A DNA stretch of 64,000 nucleotides from NCBI GenBank assembly GCA_004154925.1, contig QJNS01000299.1:20410-84409 (forward strand), read 5' to 3'. The notes below the pieces were generated by a model. That model did not search any database. It had not been told where the DNA came from and worked only from the letters and a program-made list of their open reading frames with translations. The translations under genes were made by a program, and so were the position numbers. This document shows positions 12,336 to 23,603 of this stretch, piece after piece (position 1 is the stretch's first letter; every line of letters begins with the position of its first letter). This DNA is from Monosporascus cannonballus. Its lineage: Eukaryota; Ascomycota; Sordariomycetes; Xylariales.

Positions 12336-13369
12336 ATGTCCTCGAAGTCTCCTGGGGAATCCGAAACCACGTCCTGGGGCTGGCCGAAGTGCTACACGTC
12401 CTACGAGATAAGGCGTCGGCCGCGGTGTCCCCAATGCGACAGGCGGTACGGTATCTTCGGCGTGCTCGACAGCTTCCTGCCTTACCTAGGATGCTCGTGG
12501 GGCAACGGTAGCGAGAGCTGCTGGATACCCGGCTACGGATGGGGCGGTGGGATTAGGGGCATGAAAAGGCGCAAGGGCTGTGTAGGTCCCTCCCTGTTCC
12601 GGCACTCTTTGGAGCTAGAGCAATCATATAAACACGCAATCAAACCGGGAAAATAGCTAAATTCGCTAATGGCGGGTGATGGCTATAGAAAATCTCTGAT
12701 CACAGGTCCTACGCATACGGCCCCGGCATCGCCAAGGGCCAGTTGCCGGACTACATCGCGGGGCGCCGCTCGACGAAGCCGGAGTGCGCGTGCGAGAGGG
12801 ATCACCGCGACGAGCACACCTTAAAGAAATCTCGACTGCATGTAAACTACGTCCCGCCACACGCCTCAGACAGGAGCAGGAGCACGAGTGGCGACAGCCA
12901 CACCAGCAGGTCGACCTGGGGAAAAGCGCCCAGAAACTCCAACATCATCGTCGTCGATGACCAAGTATGACATCCGTTCTCTCGACGCCTTTTTTTCTTT
13001 TTTTTTTGAGCGGAACGCACGACTAACTCGAGGTCACTGCAGTTCCATTACAGACTGAGAAACTGTGGCTACGTGGACAGCAGGGTCGGCGAGCACTGCC
13101 GCCCTGCGCGGTACGATCATCAGGACTGGGAGCTGTCGAGTCCCCCCGGTAGAGTGCTTTGGAAGAACACCCTGAAGAGGCGAGAGCGAAGGCTGCGGGC
13201 CGAGTGTTGGGATTCGGTCGACGAAGATAGTCAGCCGTTGGTCGGGAGCCCTGTGCAGAGTCCTGGTAGGAAAGCGAGAGAAGCTACCAGGTGCAGCGGT
13301 GATGGTTTGGGAGAAAAAGGGGCGGGACCCGCAAGGTGCCGTGCTCCTAAGCACGTCCATTTCCGGTAA
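12336..13369 (+). CDS. Orphan Cys/His-rich basic protein, three exons
   Basis: Not recognised. Three segments in different frames join cleanly in phase 0: 12336-12581, 12689-12964 and 13043-13369 (282 aa). Intron 1 has donor GTAGGT, a GCTAAT branch and acceptor CTATAG. Intron 2 has donor GTATGA, a textbook ACTAAC branch at 13022 and acceptor CTGCAG. Exon 1 contains CPQCDRRYG, a zinc-ribbon-like CxxC, and several other Cys and Trp. Exon 2 carries ECACERDH. Exon 3 has YRLRNCGY...EHCRP and a basic tail ending PKHVHFR. There is no signal peptide or membrane span. An alternative acceptor for intron 1 at 12705 breaks the frame, which favours 12688. The start could lie in an earlier exon. The product may be a lineage-specific zinc-binding protein; expression data would decide. 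Confidence 0.5.
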
Positions 13370-15721
13370 AGATTCATGCCAAGAGCCAATCACGTCCGTT
13401 CCTGTGTTCCTATTATGGCAACGGCATGTACTGAATGTTTGGCATCTCCAGCCCCTCAGAGCGGCAGATAGTAAAGAGCTCTGTCTGCAGGGGCACCAAA
13501 CTCCTTAAATCCCTTATACTCGCTTTTCATAGAGGTAGGGTTCAAGGTTGGTAAGGATAGACTGATTGAATAGAATTGTGAGTAATTGTGAACATTAATT
13601 GAAGTAGTGGTTGAAGTAGTTGATGTAATATGGGAGACCTTCTTCGTCTATGACTAATTCCTAACAAAGCAACCGAGACCGTCGAAGATCGTACGGCACA
13701 CTATCTTATCAAAGTCTTGTGTTGTATGGCCATTTGGTCTCTGCATGGCGTCAGTTTTTTCCTGCTGTTGATATATTCACACTAATGATAGCGTCTTTCC
13801 AACATACCTGGGGGCTATTGTCGTCGCTAGTAATGACTCGAGTTAAACGAAGAATAACAAAAGCGATCTTCATGACTGTACTTCAGGAAGGCTGAGTAAC
13901 GCTAAGGTGCAAAGAGCATGAAAAGAGGAAAAGAAAACTAAGAGAGAATTTAACCGAAGCTGATCAGTAGCTTAGATCAGGAAATGCGATGACATATGAC
14001 GATCCAGTGGCACCGGGGCCGCGTCCCGAGCTTTTGACCTAGGATAGGCGAACACTTTATATATCCGGTGCTTAATGGCGTGCTATGAGTATATAGTTCG
14101 TATCGTATGCGTTATCCATTGGCCTCCTTATTTTCTTGCCCTAGCTACGGCCCTGTTGCCACTCTGGCTTCGAACTTCGATTGTATGGCTCTCCATTCAT
14201 AGACATGGCGCTTCCACAATGGTAGGTTTTCTTTCTTTAGATGAATCAGCCAGTCATGCGACATGGTGAATATCTCTTTCGGTGTAGGAACGCTTAGTAG
14301 TTGTTGGAGATCTGGAGAGGGGTCCGGAGAATGAAGTTCCTAAGCCACGGGTCCATGAGGGATCCATGGTGCTTGTGGAGCTTGTTCATTTCAGACCTCT
14401 CGTATGAAAACATGCATTCGATGCCTTCAACGGTCGTCTGCAACCGATAGTGTCATTGGACTGTGCATCGAATTCCGTACTCGTTCCGTCGAATGCTGCC
14501 GAATTTGCGGATCTCCTCTGTAAGCAACCCGTCGCAGTCGTACTTGGGTTTGTGTCGTTCCATCGCCCTACCATTGCCGGCTCGCCTCGACGCCTCGCAC
14601 TTCGACTTTGTTCGTGGTGAGACGTTGTCGAATCAGCTGCCCGCTCCTCACCAGGGAAGTCGATAGGCGTAGCTGCGGCAGCCGTCTGCAACTGATAAGG
14701 CGAGGCTAGACCCTTCAGTAAACGACCTTTGCAGAAGAGATTTTCGGGGCCTGATTCGGAGGCGCCTGCTCCGCTGGCGAGCTGTATATCAATAATGGCT
14801 CGCTGAGGAAGCATTGCCTGGCTGGCACTGACAAGAGGCGGCTGAACTTGTTGGTCCCGTTTCACTAAACGATGATGGTGCTCCCTTATTTGAGTCTGAT
14901 TGACTGTCATGTGCAAATACCGTTAATGTCTGGTGTAGTTGAGATATTTTGTGTGGTACGGCCAAGTTTCCTGCTGAAGGACGGTAAGATAGGATACGGC
15001 CGCATAGATCGTCCGAATTGCCACCTGAAGATCTATGATCTTGTGTGAGGACGGCTGTGGGATGGTTCTGGGTGGCTATTGAGCGTGACGTCGAACTATA
15101 AACTACATGTGCTATTATATCAGCGTTATATCAGGGAGTCAGACGTGTGGAGACGAGTTTTTATATACTACGAGGACCTGAAGGTATCTGCGGTGTCCCT
15201 CTACGGGACTATCGAACAAGATTGCCACTAGATGGCTTATTAAGGTTTCGAGCACTTATTCCGGTGTGGTTGTAAAAATAGGTTACAGAAAGCCCATGCC
15301 ACAGTAGAAAAGGAAACGCCAAAAGCACAATGCCTAAGAGTCACAGCCAGGGGCCTCCTGAATGAAAAGCGAGAAAGACAAGGAGTAACCATGTAACGAC
15401 TCTTTTATTGGGTATTAACTATTACTACAGGTATCCTCATCTCACTGGGGTATTCACACAGACACACAGTTGGTGTCTGCCTCCACGCGACGTCTTTTGG
15501 CGACATCGATCCTGCCTCCTCCGTCAAGGGTATACAGGACAAGAAACCGTTTGCGGTGCTAGCGGCTCTCACGCCACCCACCATGTATGCAGATACATAA
15601 ACACCTTGTCTAAAATAAGATATATGCTTCGTAAGGATCGTAAGAATTAGATATGTATGTGGCCACCCGGCGGCCTTGTCGGCCGGGCCGATGTGGAGTT
15701 GGCCTAGCAGAAGGTACGCGC
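13370..15721. other. Intergenic, no supported gene
   Basis: No frame has a recognisable domain. A 176-codon minus frame at 14386-14916 has no family match and no coding-like composition. A gene with short exons cannot be excluded. Confidence 0.45.
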
Positions 15722-18016
15722 TTAGAAAGCGGCGACGACGAAGGCGAGTACACCGGCGATGCCGACACCGGCGCCCATGCGAGCAGCACCAGCGGTGGCG
15801 ATCGGCGGGGCAGTACCAGTCGGGTAAAAGCTGCCAGTGCCGATGGGCGCAGGGGTCGTCAGGGTGGTGAAGGCGCTAGTAGGATACACGGGAATGTCGG
15901 TGGGCACCTGAGTGGGGTAAACAGGAGCCTCGGGGCCCTTGGTCGAAGGGGCCTGAGACGGCTGGGTGATAGCAACGGGCGCTGTCGGGCCAGGCACGAT
16001 CGCGACCGCGGTGGTGCCAGGAGAGTCAGTGACAGTAGTGAAACCGATGTCAGGAACAGAGACGGTCGTGCTGATGACGACGGTGCTGCTGGAGGACTCG
16101 CCCTCGGTGCCCGTGCAGGGAACAACTGCAGTGGTGACGAGCTCAATGGTTGTGTAGACGGCGGTAGGAGCGTGGGTCGGCGTGGCAGTGAAGACCTTGG
16201 TGATAGTCTCGGGATAGGTGACGATACCGGGGTTCTCAGGGGCGTGGGGAGCGCAGATACCCTGGAAGTAGGTGATAGCCTCTTGGACAGCCTCCTCGGA
16301 CTCGCCGTGTGAGTACAGGCAGTCGAAGACGTTGTCGACGAAGTCCTTGGACGGGCAGTAGCAAGCGGAGTCGGTGTTGTCCTTGCAGCCGATGGTGTCC
16401 AGCCAGGTGTTCAAGCACTGAGGCACGACCTCGGGGCAGGGCAGGGTCTCGATGGGGCCAGGGGGAGAAGTGGCGGAGGTGGAGTCCTCACCGGGAGAGG
16501 TGGCAGTAGTGGCAGAGGGGACAGGGGTCTCGCCGCTGGGCTTCTCGGTGGCAGAGGTCTCGGGCTGCACAGGAGTCGAGACGCTGGTGAAAGTCTCCGT
16601 AACGGGGCAGATAGTGGTGGAAATAGCAACGGTCGAAGTGACGGTGGCGGTCTCACCTTCGCCAGCAGGGCAGTTGGTGACAGTAGGGCCACAGCTCGTG
16701 ATGGTGGAGACGATGGTGGAGTACACAGTCGAGGTGGTCATGTAGCTAGTGACCGAGGTGAAAGTAGTGGCCGAGGTGGCAGAGGACGAGGTAGCGGACT
16801 CAACAGCGGAGCTAGTGGTCTCGACACCTGCGGACGAAGTAGCCGACTCAGGAGGCGCCGTAGTAGGGTAAGACTCAGTGGCGGAAGACTCAGTAGGGTA
16901 AGACTCAGTAGCGGAAGATTCAGTGGCAGAAGACTTGGTAACGGACTCAACAGCAGAGCTGGTGGTTTCGACACCAGCGGAAGAGGTGGTCGACTCAGGA
17001 GGCGCCGTAGTAGGGTAAGACTCAGTAGCCGACTCGGTGGCAGAAGATGTGGTAACGGACTCAACCGCAGAGCTGGTGGTTTCGACACCGGCGGAAGAGG
17101 TGGTCGACTCGGAAGGCGCCGTAGTAGGGTAAGACTCAGTGGCGGAAGACTCAGTAGCGGAAGATTCAGTGGTAGAAGACTTGGTAACGGACTCAACCGC
17201 AGAGCTGGTAGTCTCGACACCAGCGGAAGAGGTGGTCGAATCGACAGGGACGTTGCTCGAGGTGGTGATGACCGAGCTAGGGGTCTCACCTGGGTAGGTG
17301 CTGGTCTCGTGGGAGGCGCTCGAGGTGGTTACTCCAGCAGAGCTGCTGGTGGTAACGCTGACCGGGGGCGGGGTGTTGACAGCGGAAGAGGTTGTAGCGG
17401 AGGGGAGATAACTGGTTTTGGAAGCCGTTTCACAGTCGAAAATAACAGATGGGATGCCGAAGTGGCAGCCATCCTTGTCCGGGATATCCGGCTGCTCGGG
17501 GTAGGTGATGACAACATCGATAGCACCACCGCACTGGGTGTTCTTGACCTTGGTACCAGACTTGCTGCAGCGGGATCGGTGCTTGCAGGAACTGCCATCA
17601 GGCATGGTGTAGTGGAATTCCAGGTCGCAGTCAAACTCGGGCTGGACGTGGAACTCCTTGATGGACGTCTTCTTGCTACCCTTGCTCTTGTCGCAGCTGA
17701 TGAAAGGGCTGGTCTTCTTGTCCTTCGTAGCCTTGCCGGAAATGCACTTATCCTGGGTGAAGGCTCGGGGAGCGAGCTCATCCCGCTTGCTGAACTTGTC
17801 CTCGCAAGTAAATCCACCCCATTTGAAACCCTTGTACGAGTCGAACTTGCCCGGGGTCAGGTCAGCCCAGTCGAAACCGCCCTTCCAGTCGGGCAGACAG
17901 AAGCTGTCCGAGTTGTGGGGGGCAGAGAACTTCGGGGCGTTGATGAATCCATATCCTGTTGCCGTGACCTGGCTGAGGCCAGCAGCCAAGGCGACAAGCG
18001 ACGCGGTATTCTTCAT
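15722..18016 (-). CDS. GPI-anchored Ser/Thr-repeat cell-surface protein with CFEM-like domain
   Basis: 764 aa, single exon. [19 protein letters not shown] is a classical signal peptide. Residues ~25-200 form a Cys-rich module with ten Cys (first FCLPDW, last FDCE) that I do not recognise. Residues ~255-412 are four imperfect copies of a ~37-44 residue Ser/Thr unit (core [18 protein letters not shown]), likely heavily O-mannosylated. Residues ~525-595 resemble a CFEM domain (CPEVVPQC...GC...CYC...DC...GIC) but show seven rather than eight Cys: the one expected soon after the sixth is absent. The C-terminus is a small-residue stretch plus a hydrophobic tail ([15 protein letters not shown]), as in GPI signals. 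CFEM proteins serve in haem uptake, wall stability and adhesion; which applies here is unknown. A TATA-like element lies ~245 nt upstream. Confidence 0.85.
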   Translation of the reverse strand: MKNTASLVALAAGLSQVTATGYGFINAPKFSAPHNSDSFCLPDWKGGFDWADLTPGKFDSYKGFKWGGFTCEDKFSKRDELAPRAFTQDKCISGKATKDKKTSPFISCDKSKGSKKTSIKEFHVQPEFDCDLEFHYTMPDGSSCKHRSRCSKSGTKVKNTQCGGAIDVVITYPEQPDIPDKDGCHFGIPSVIFDCETASKTSYLPSATTSSAVNTPPPVSVTTSSSAGVTTSSASHETSTYPGETPSSVITTSSNVPVDSTTSSAGVETTSSAVESVTKSSTTESSATESSATESYPTTAPSESTTSSAGVETTSSAVESVTTSSATESATESYPTTAPPESTTSSAGVETTSSAVESVTKSSATESSATESYPTESSATESYPTTAPPESATSSAGVETTSSAVESATSSSATSATTFTSVTSYMTTSTVYSTIVSTITSCGPTVTNCPAGEGETATVTSTVAISTTICPVTETFTSVSTPVQPETSATEKPSGETPVPSATTATSPGEDSTSATSPPGPIETLPCPEVVPQCLNTWLDTIGCKDNTDSACYCPSKDFVDNVFDCLYSHGESEEAVQEAITYFQGICAPHAPENPGIVTYPETITKVFTATPTHAPTAVYTTIELVTTAVVPCTGTEGESSSSTVVISTTVSVPDIGFTTVTDSPGTTAVAIVPGPTAPVAITQPSQAPSTKGPEAPVYPTQVPTDIPVYPTSAFTTLTTPAPIGTGSFYPTGTAPPIATAGAARMGAGVGIAGVLAFVVAAF
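16780..17250 (-). repeat. Tandem Ser/Thr-coding minisatellite in the CFEM-like gene
   Basis: Four imperfect copies of a 110-130 bp unit, each coding a core of [19 protein letters not shown] followed by variable numbers of SSATES and ESYPTTAPP. Copy number is probably polymorphic. Confidence 0.85.
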
Positions 18017-18261
18017 TGTGACTCAACTCCTCAGCGTAGGAAAATATGATTGTACAGTATGGTAGGATTGTATTATCTAAACCAAAGAATGACTGAATTA
18101 ACAGCAAAGAACGAACTAGACGGAAGCAAGCGAGTGAATGACCTTGACTTCCTAAAAAAGAGGAAATGGATTGACGAGTATGCCCGTTAAGGAAAAGAAG
18201 GAGAGTCCTGGTTAATAAATGTCCAAATGAAAATAGATCTTGGTGGCTCCGGGAGGCCAAC

Positions 18262-18269
18262 ATATATAG
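18262..18269 (-). promoter_or_regulatory. TATA-like element upstream of the CFEM-like gene
   Basis: CTATATATG read on the minus strand, ~245 nt before the start codon, implies a 5' leader of ~200 nt. It is supported by sequence match and position only. Confidence 0.35.
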
Positions 18270-21200
18270 ACCCTTCGGTGCAGACCACGGCTGGTCGTCT
18301 ATGCAGGACCTGAGGCCATCTGGATGCTCCCCCTTATCTTGGATACAAGCACTAGCCAGCAAGCATGCCCGGCCCACCAGGGGGCGGCTAGTCGATGTGG
18401 ACTTTCGCGAAAGAGGGTCGAGGCCGAGATTCGACAAGGGTGGCGTCAGGGGTCGAGCCCACTCACCCACTCAGTTGTGAACGCCCCGCTCTATCTCTGT
18501 CGCTAGTTACGCTCGGCATTGCGCCGGCTGCTGGAGAGCGCGCGGCTCCGTTTGAGCAGGGGAAGCACTCCGGCGCCGAACACATGCAAACAAAGCGCCA
18601 GCCGAATGAAAGAAAGATCCAATGGTCGAGTCACAGCCAATCGAGGGGTGTTGCTATTAAACATAGCATTTAGGCGTCAGGTGCACTCCGGATCCTATCC
18701 TCCTCTGGCGACTATCTGTTGCAAAGAATATTGACCAAACACCATGTTGAGAATAAACACTAAGCTGTGACAAGTAGGATTCTCCCTTAATACGTAGATG
18801 CGTGTGCGGTTTGAAGGATAAATTTCACTACCACCTCCTCATCTTGGCTGACGCCAATGAGGCTTTGGGGGGAAGACGTTCGAACAGGTTCCTCCCTCCT
18901 CTTGAGACACTATTGGAAGCCTCCGACATCCTGCACATGAAAGAAACAGAAGCCATCACCTCTGTTCTCGGTCGGAAGTCGATCGACCTGAAACAAACAG
19001 AGCCGGGATTTTATGCAGGTACAGAAGCAGAGGCAATTCGTTGGTGGATAGGGGTGCAGGGATTGACGACGGAACCGCTTATGTACTACATATGTATGGT
19101 ACTGAGATTAGATACCGAGCGAATCAGTTTCCCGTCGCATACCAAACTCGTAGTTCGTATCCTCGTCAGGGTTTAAAAAGGCCAATGACTGGAAGAGCTC
19201 CGCTTGCTAGTCAGGGACGCCCGACCGAAATGAAAACGGACTTAAAAAGATAAAAATAACTACAGAAGCATAATTCAATTGTACAGCATATGCGCTTTCA
19301 GAGTATGTTATTAAATTTTTCTTTTAATTATGTGCATATTATAGGTTATGTTAGCAATGAGAATTCCAAGCTATTTAAAGCACTTCATGAGGCAATGGAG
19401 CTACATTTATTTGTACGTGCAGCGCTAACAAATTTATGTGTTATCGATGGTTCCATATGCAACTCCATTTCCATATGTGTGTCCCTAGTCAGGCGGCGCT
19501 TTAGCCCTGATGGGTAGTTCATGGAGTGATATATTCCCGGGCAATACATAAAGGGCATTCCGTGCGAGTAACGACAGTATTGTGATGCACAGCAAGCCAA
19601 AAGTGATTTGCTTGAAAGTCAAAGTGTTTGATGGACTTCGGATATCAGCTAACTAGACTCTATAGTAGTAGTAGGCTTTAGGTAAGTGAATGTCCAAGCG
19701 CGACAGATTCGGATGTGTGCTAATTTTACAACTTACGATACCCCCATCTTGGAGATGGATCACCTACCAAGATCCCGAACGCACATGGCGTCCCTACAGG
19801 AGATTGTGTTCAACGAAGCTGTTTAGTCCTCTATGCCGTCATACAGGTCCTAGTAAATCATCGTTAGTTTCTCTTACTACGTATTTTCTCGCTCCAAACC
19901 ATCACTCCCGACCTGATAATACCAACTCTGTGCATGCGGGGGCCTCTGTAGGTGCTTTATTGGCATTTACGTCCTCTATTATAGGTAGGAACTCCGTGTG
20001 GCTTAAAGAGGTAGTGGTTCGATTCTTCATTTGGGTGCAGGTGATCCCCGTAAGATCGAGACTCCCTGATTGATAAGTGGACGACATAAGCTTTTCCGCT
20101 TTGACAAGGGTTCATGGGGGTTTTTTTGCCGCCAGCACAGCCGCCCCATGATCGTGTGATTTGTTACTAGCTATATCTGGTATGTACCTGTATTGCACCT
20201 GAACCTGAACCGTTGGTTTCGAGCTAGACAAACGAGGGGTCAGAAACGACTCGTTTGGCTTTACCCCTTCTTGACGCCGTGTTTCATCTTCGACCGTGGC
20301 GCAGGAGAAGCAGCAAGAAAGGCACGGGAGCGGGTTTCAAAGGAGTATTTCTTTTTGAGTAATTGGCAACTATGGCGGGCTGGCTCTGAGCTGTCATCTG
20401 TGCTTTGGCTTATTTTGCTTCGGGAAATAATAGCAATTAGCAGCGATTCGTTTATTGGACTAGCGTGATGCTAAGTTCATATGTCAAAGTCAATTAAGCT
20501 CCGTCCGATTCTCTTGGGCTGTCAGGCGCTTGGCAAAACTTATGGCACACTGTCAGACACGGATAGCTACCATATAATGGGCCCAATCAATGTTTAGCCG
20601 ACGCTTTTCTGGATTTAAAACTTTCTATTATAGAATCCAATAACTCCTCTACTTATTGAGATTTTTGTTATTTTTTTTCTCTACTTTATTAAGTAATTGT
20701 TTGTTGTGCCGAGCGATTTACACAGATTGGAAGAATGCCATATCTTTTGCCAAGCGTCTGGCTGTCTGTGCTGATTAGGGGCATCAAGTTGACCCAGACC
20801 AGTGGATGGCCTCCCTGGTTCAGGAGCAGGCGTACGGCCGTTATATCCGTGCGCAATAGGCTTCTCCCATAGTTTCGGCGGCTCGTGCGCATCATTGCCT
20901 TGAAATAGAGAATACGATCATCGACGAGGCGTCCAGAGTGGACAGATCCCAGCACACATGGGTCGAATATCGCCATGGTTGCAAAGTTGGAAAACATGCT
21001 TATTAGCAAACAAGATTGACGGTTGTCTAGACTTCCAGATCGACAGCAATCATCCCAATCCATCCGTCTTGGGCCCGGCTGGCTTGTGCTTCATCAGCTA
21101 GCGAAAGTCATTACCGATGACCATTTCCAAGACGCTGTCCCCTTTCCATGCCATCATGGTCAGCAACGGGAAGCGAGCCTTCCGGCCTATGCGATATCAC

Positions 21201-23603
21201 TAAGTACAGTATCTGAGACCGTCTCTCTTGGAAGGTGTTGGTGCTATCGACATCGCCTCATCGCTTCCATCAACCAAAACAGTGGAAGCGACGACGAGAT
21301 CCCAGAGACCATAACATGGCTATCCCGGGGTCTTCGCGTGTGGATCAATTCGGCGACCCGACAAGGCGCGCGTCCCACTATGATTTCCTATTTGGTCGAT
21401 TTACCGCAGGACTGTGGGGCAGCGTTGAAGAACACACTCCTGGGCTAGCTTCTTCTGGGTCGAGAACCTCGCCCCGGGTTCCTGCGCGTTTCCACCTCCA
21501 CGTGCTGCGCCTCAATCGGCCCCTGCATCCATTATTCTCGTGTCACTTTCCTCCTTAGAGATCTAGTCAATATGGCTACCAGTTCGCTTGATGCTGAGAT
21601 AAGTAACACCGACCTGGTAAAGAGGTCTAACGGATTGATCTTCACAACTTCGGCCTCCTGCCGGATCAGCAACATTACCCGGCCGCTGGTATCTGTTTCG
21701 CCTGCCATGCCTACCTAGCGGCCCAGAAAATCAGTATCGACCCACGGCTCCTATACCTTTATCTCTACCGATGTCGAAGCAGGCCAAGCGGCTCCAGTTA
21801 AATGAACGTTACGTGGACATTCTCAACAGCCTACGCGGGCGACGATACTGTTTAAGAAAGGGCATTACTTATACAATACGCAGGGGTATTCTCAGTTAGT
21901 CGCCTCCACAAGCCCAGTTGTTGCCATATGAGGTTAAGTAGTAAAGCCCCAGGAAAATTATATGGGTACACATGGGCCATTGTGTTTTAGATCAACTTTT
22001 AGTAGCTCACGATAGGACGAAAATGACAGAACCGCTATATAATATCAATTCCCATATAAATTTGTATGACAGCTTACATCGATAGAGAGTGGACCAGGTG
22101 GTTGCAACTAACAGAAATACACCTGGGTATTGCGTAAGATTCGCGTCGTTTCCCATGCTCAGTAGGGGATTAGATCACACAAGGTATGGACATTATCTCA
22201 TTATACTCACAAATGATCCACTCCACTCTCGAAGGTGTACTAAACTTTTATATGGGCAATTCGTGTGTCCAGCCCGTCAACTGACAACGGTATTCCTATA
22301 ATTTTGCATGCATAAGCTCCGGCGATCTCCCTTGCATTTACTACGTCGTACGGGCAAATTTAGCATCCTAGCCGGGTATTTTCCATCGACTAACCTTTTC
22401 GAGCTTTATATGAATTCGAACTTCAGGTAGCAATAGAGTTAGACCTGACGCTAAGGGTACCTGGCAGAGATGTTAATATTCGGCCTGATCCGCAGTAAAC
22501 CGATGTATGCATCAATTAGTACAGCTCCCGGGGGTGTTCTTTGTAGGTTACTCCATTGGTTAACCGTGTGTAACCATAAAAGATAGACTCCTATGGATAT
22601 TGTATGGAATATATAGTTGGCGTTTCAGGCAAGATCCATCTTTGTTACCTCACGACAACGGCAAAGCATTAAGTTAGCAAAACAGTCGAAGCATGTTTAT
22701 TCCATGCAGATTAATGGAGTTACTGGCTCTGTAGTGGACCCGGTGGAGGTAACCAAGTCAGAATACCCCTGGGACTTGTATTTGGATACCTCAGCTGGGA
22801 CATCGTCACAAGCCTGCGCCTCACACAAAATATCGTACTCCTCAGTGCGAGCTGCAAAAGATTTGTGAAAATAATTGGGTTGATACCTCGTATGATCTAC
22901 CGTCCCGTTCGGCGGTGCAGTCGCTCTACATAGTGGCTTTAATCCTCTACAGGTTGCTTATGCAAGATAAGGAAGACGCCAAGTTTCTTGCTTTACGTGG
23001 CAACCTAGGGCGAACATTCTCAGGTAAGAACATGAGTACCAGTTGTCCTGTACACGTAAATGGCTAGTTACTAGTCAACCTTGTCCAAGTCGGAAGACAA
23101 TGCCGGGATACCGGATATAAGGTACGGCTTGAGTTGTGATAGTATAGGTCATGTTTGAATCGAGGCCCTACAACTTGAAGCGCATTCAGGAGGCCATTAG
23201 CTACACATAACTTATGTTTGCGAATCCGGCCTATTGTATATCAGGACGGCGAAGAGAATCTTGAGAAATAAGCAATATCGATCCCCACTTCTCGGCTCAG
23301 GGGTAACTGGAATGGATAAGGTGCGCAACCAACCCTTTAAATATTGCTTACGCAAAGAAGATATAGTAGCGAGCATGCCCAACGCTCAGGATGAGGAACC
23401 CAGATACCTAGCTCACATGCGGTCATGCCTAACGACCATTGAACCACTGAAGCTCTAGTAAAGTGCAGGGGTTGGGAGAGGAGATCTGGAGAAACCCCTA
23501 ACTTAGTGGATAAACGATCATTGGGGAGCAAAAGACTGATGCCACGCCACATTTCGCGGGTCCCGAATGACAAACACGCGGTCGTTCGCAGCGGCTTTCT
23601 CCT
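18270..23603. other. 5.3-kb gene-poor region
   Basis: All frames are short and none has a recognisable domain, codon bias or splice pattern. Base composition is balanced, without the AT enrichment of the transposon island. The frame at 18802-19176 (+, 124 codons) and that at 20689-21063 (-, 124 codons) are the longest; I could identify neither. It is probably long-decayed sequence. Confidence 0.4.

Noticed and set aside
14386..14916. 176-codon minus frame as a gene
   Set aside because: No family resemblance, no coding-like third-position pattern, no splice context.
17309..18049. 246-codon plus frame opposite the CFEM-like gene
   Set aside because: Antisense of the signal-peptide and Cys-rich module; no domain.
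22617..22868. Possible Copia protease-like fragment (WDLYLDTSAG)
   Set aside because: A single short motif without neighbouring gag or integrase signatures; chance is likely.
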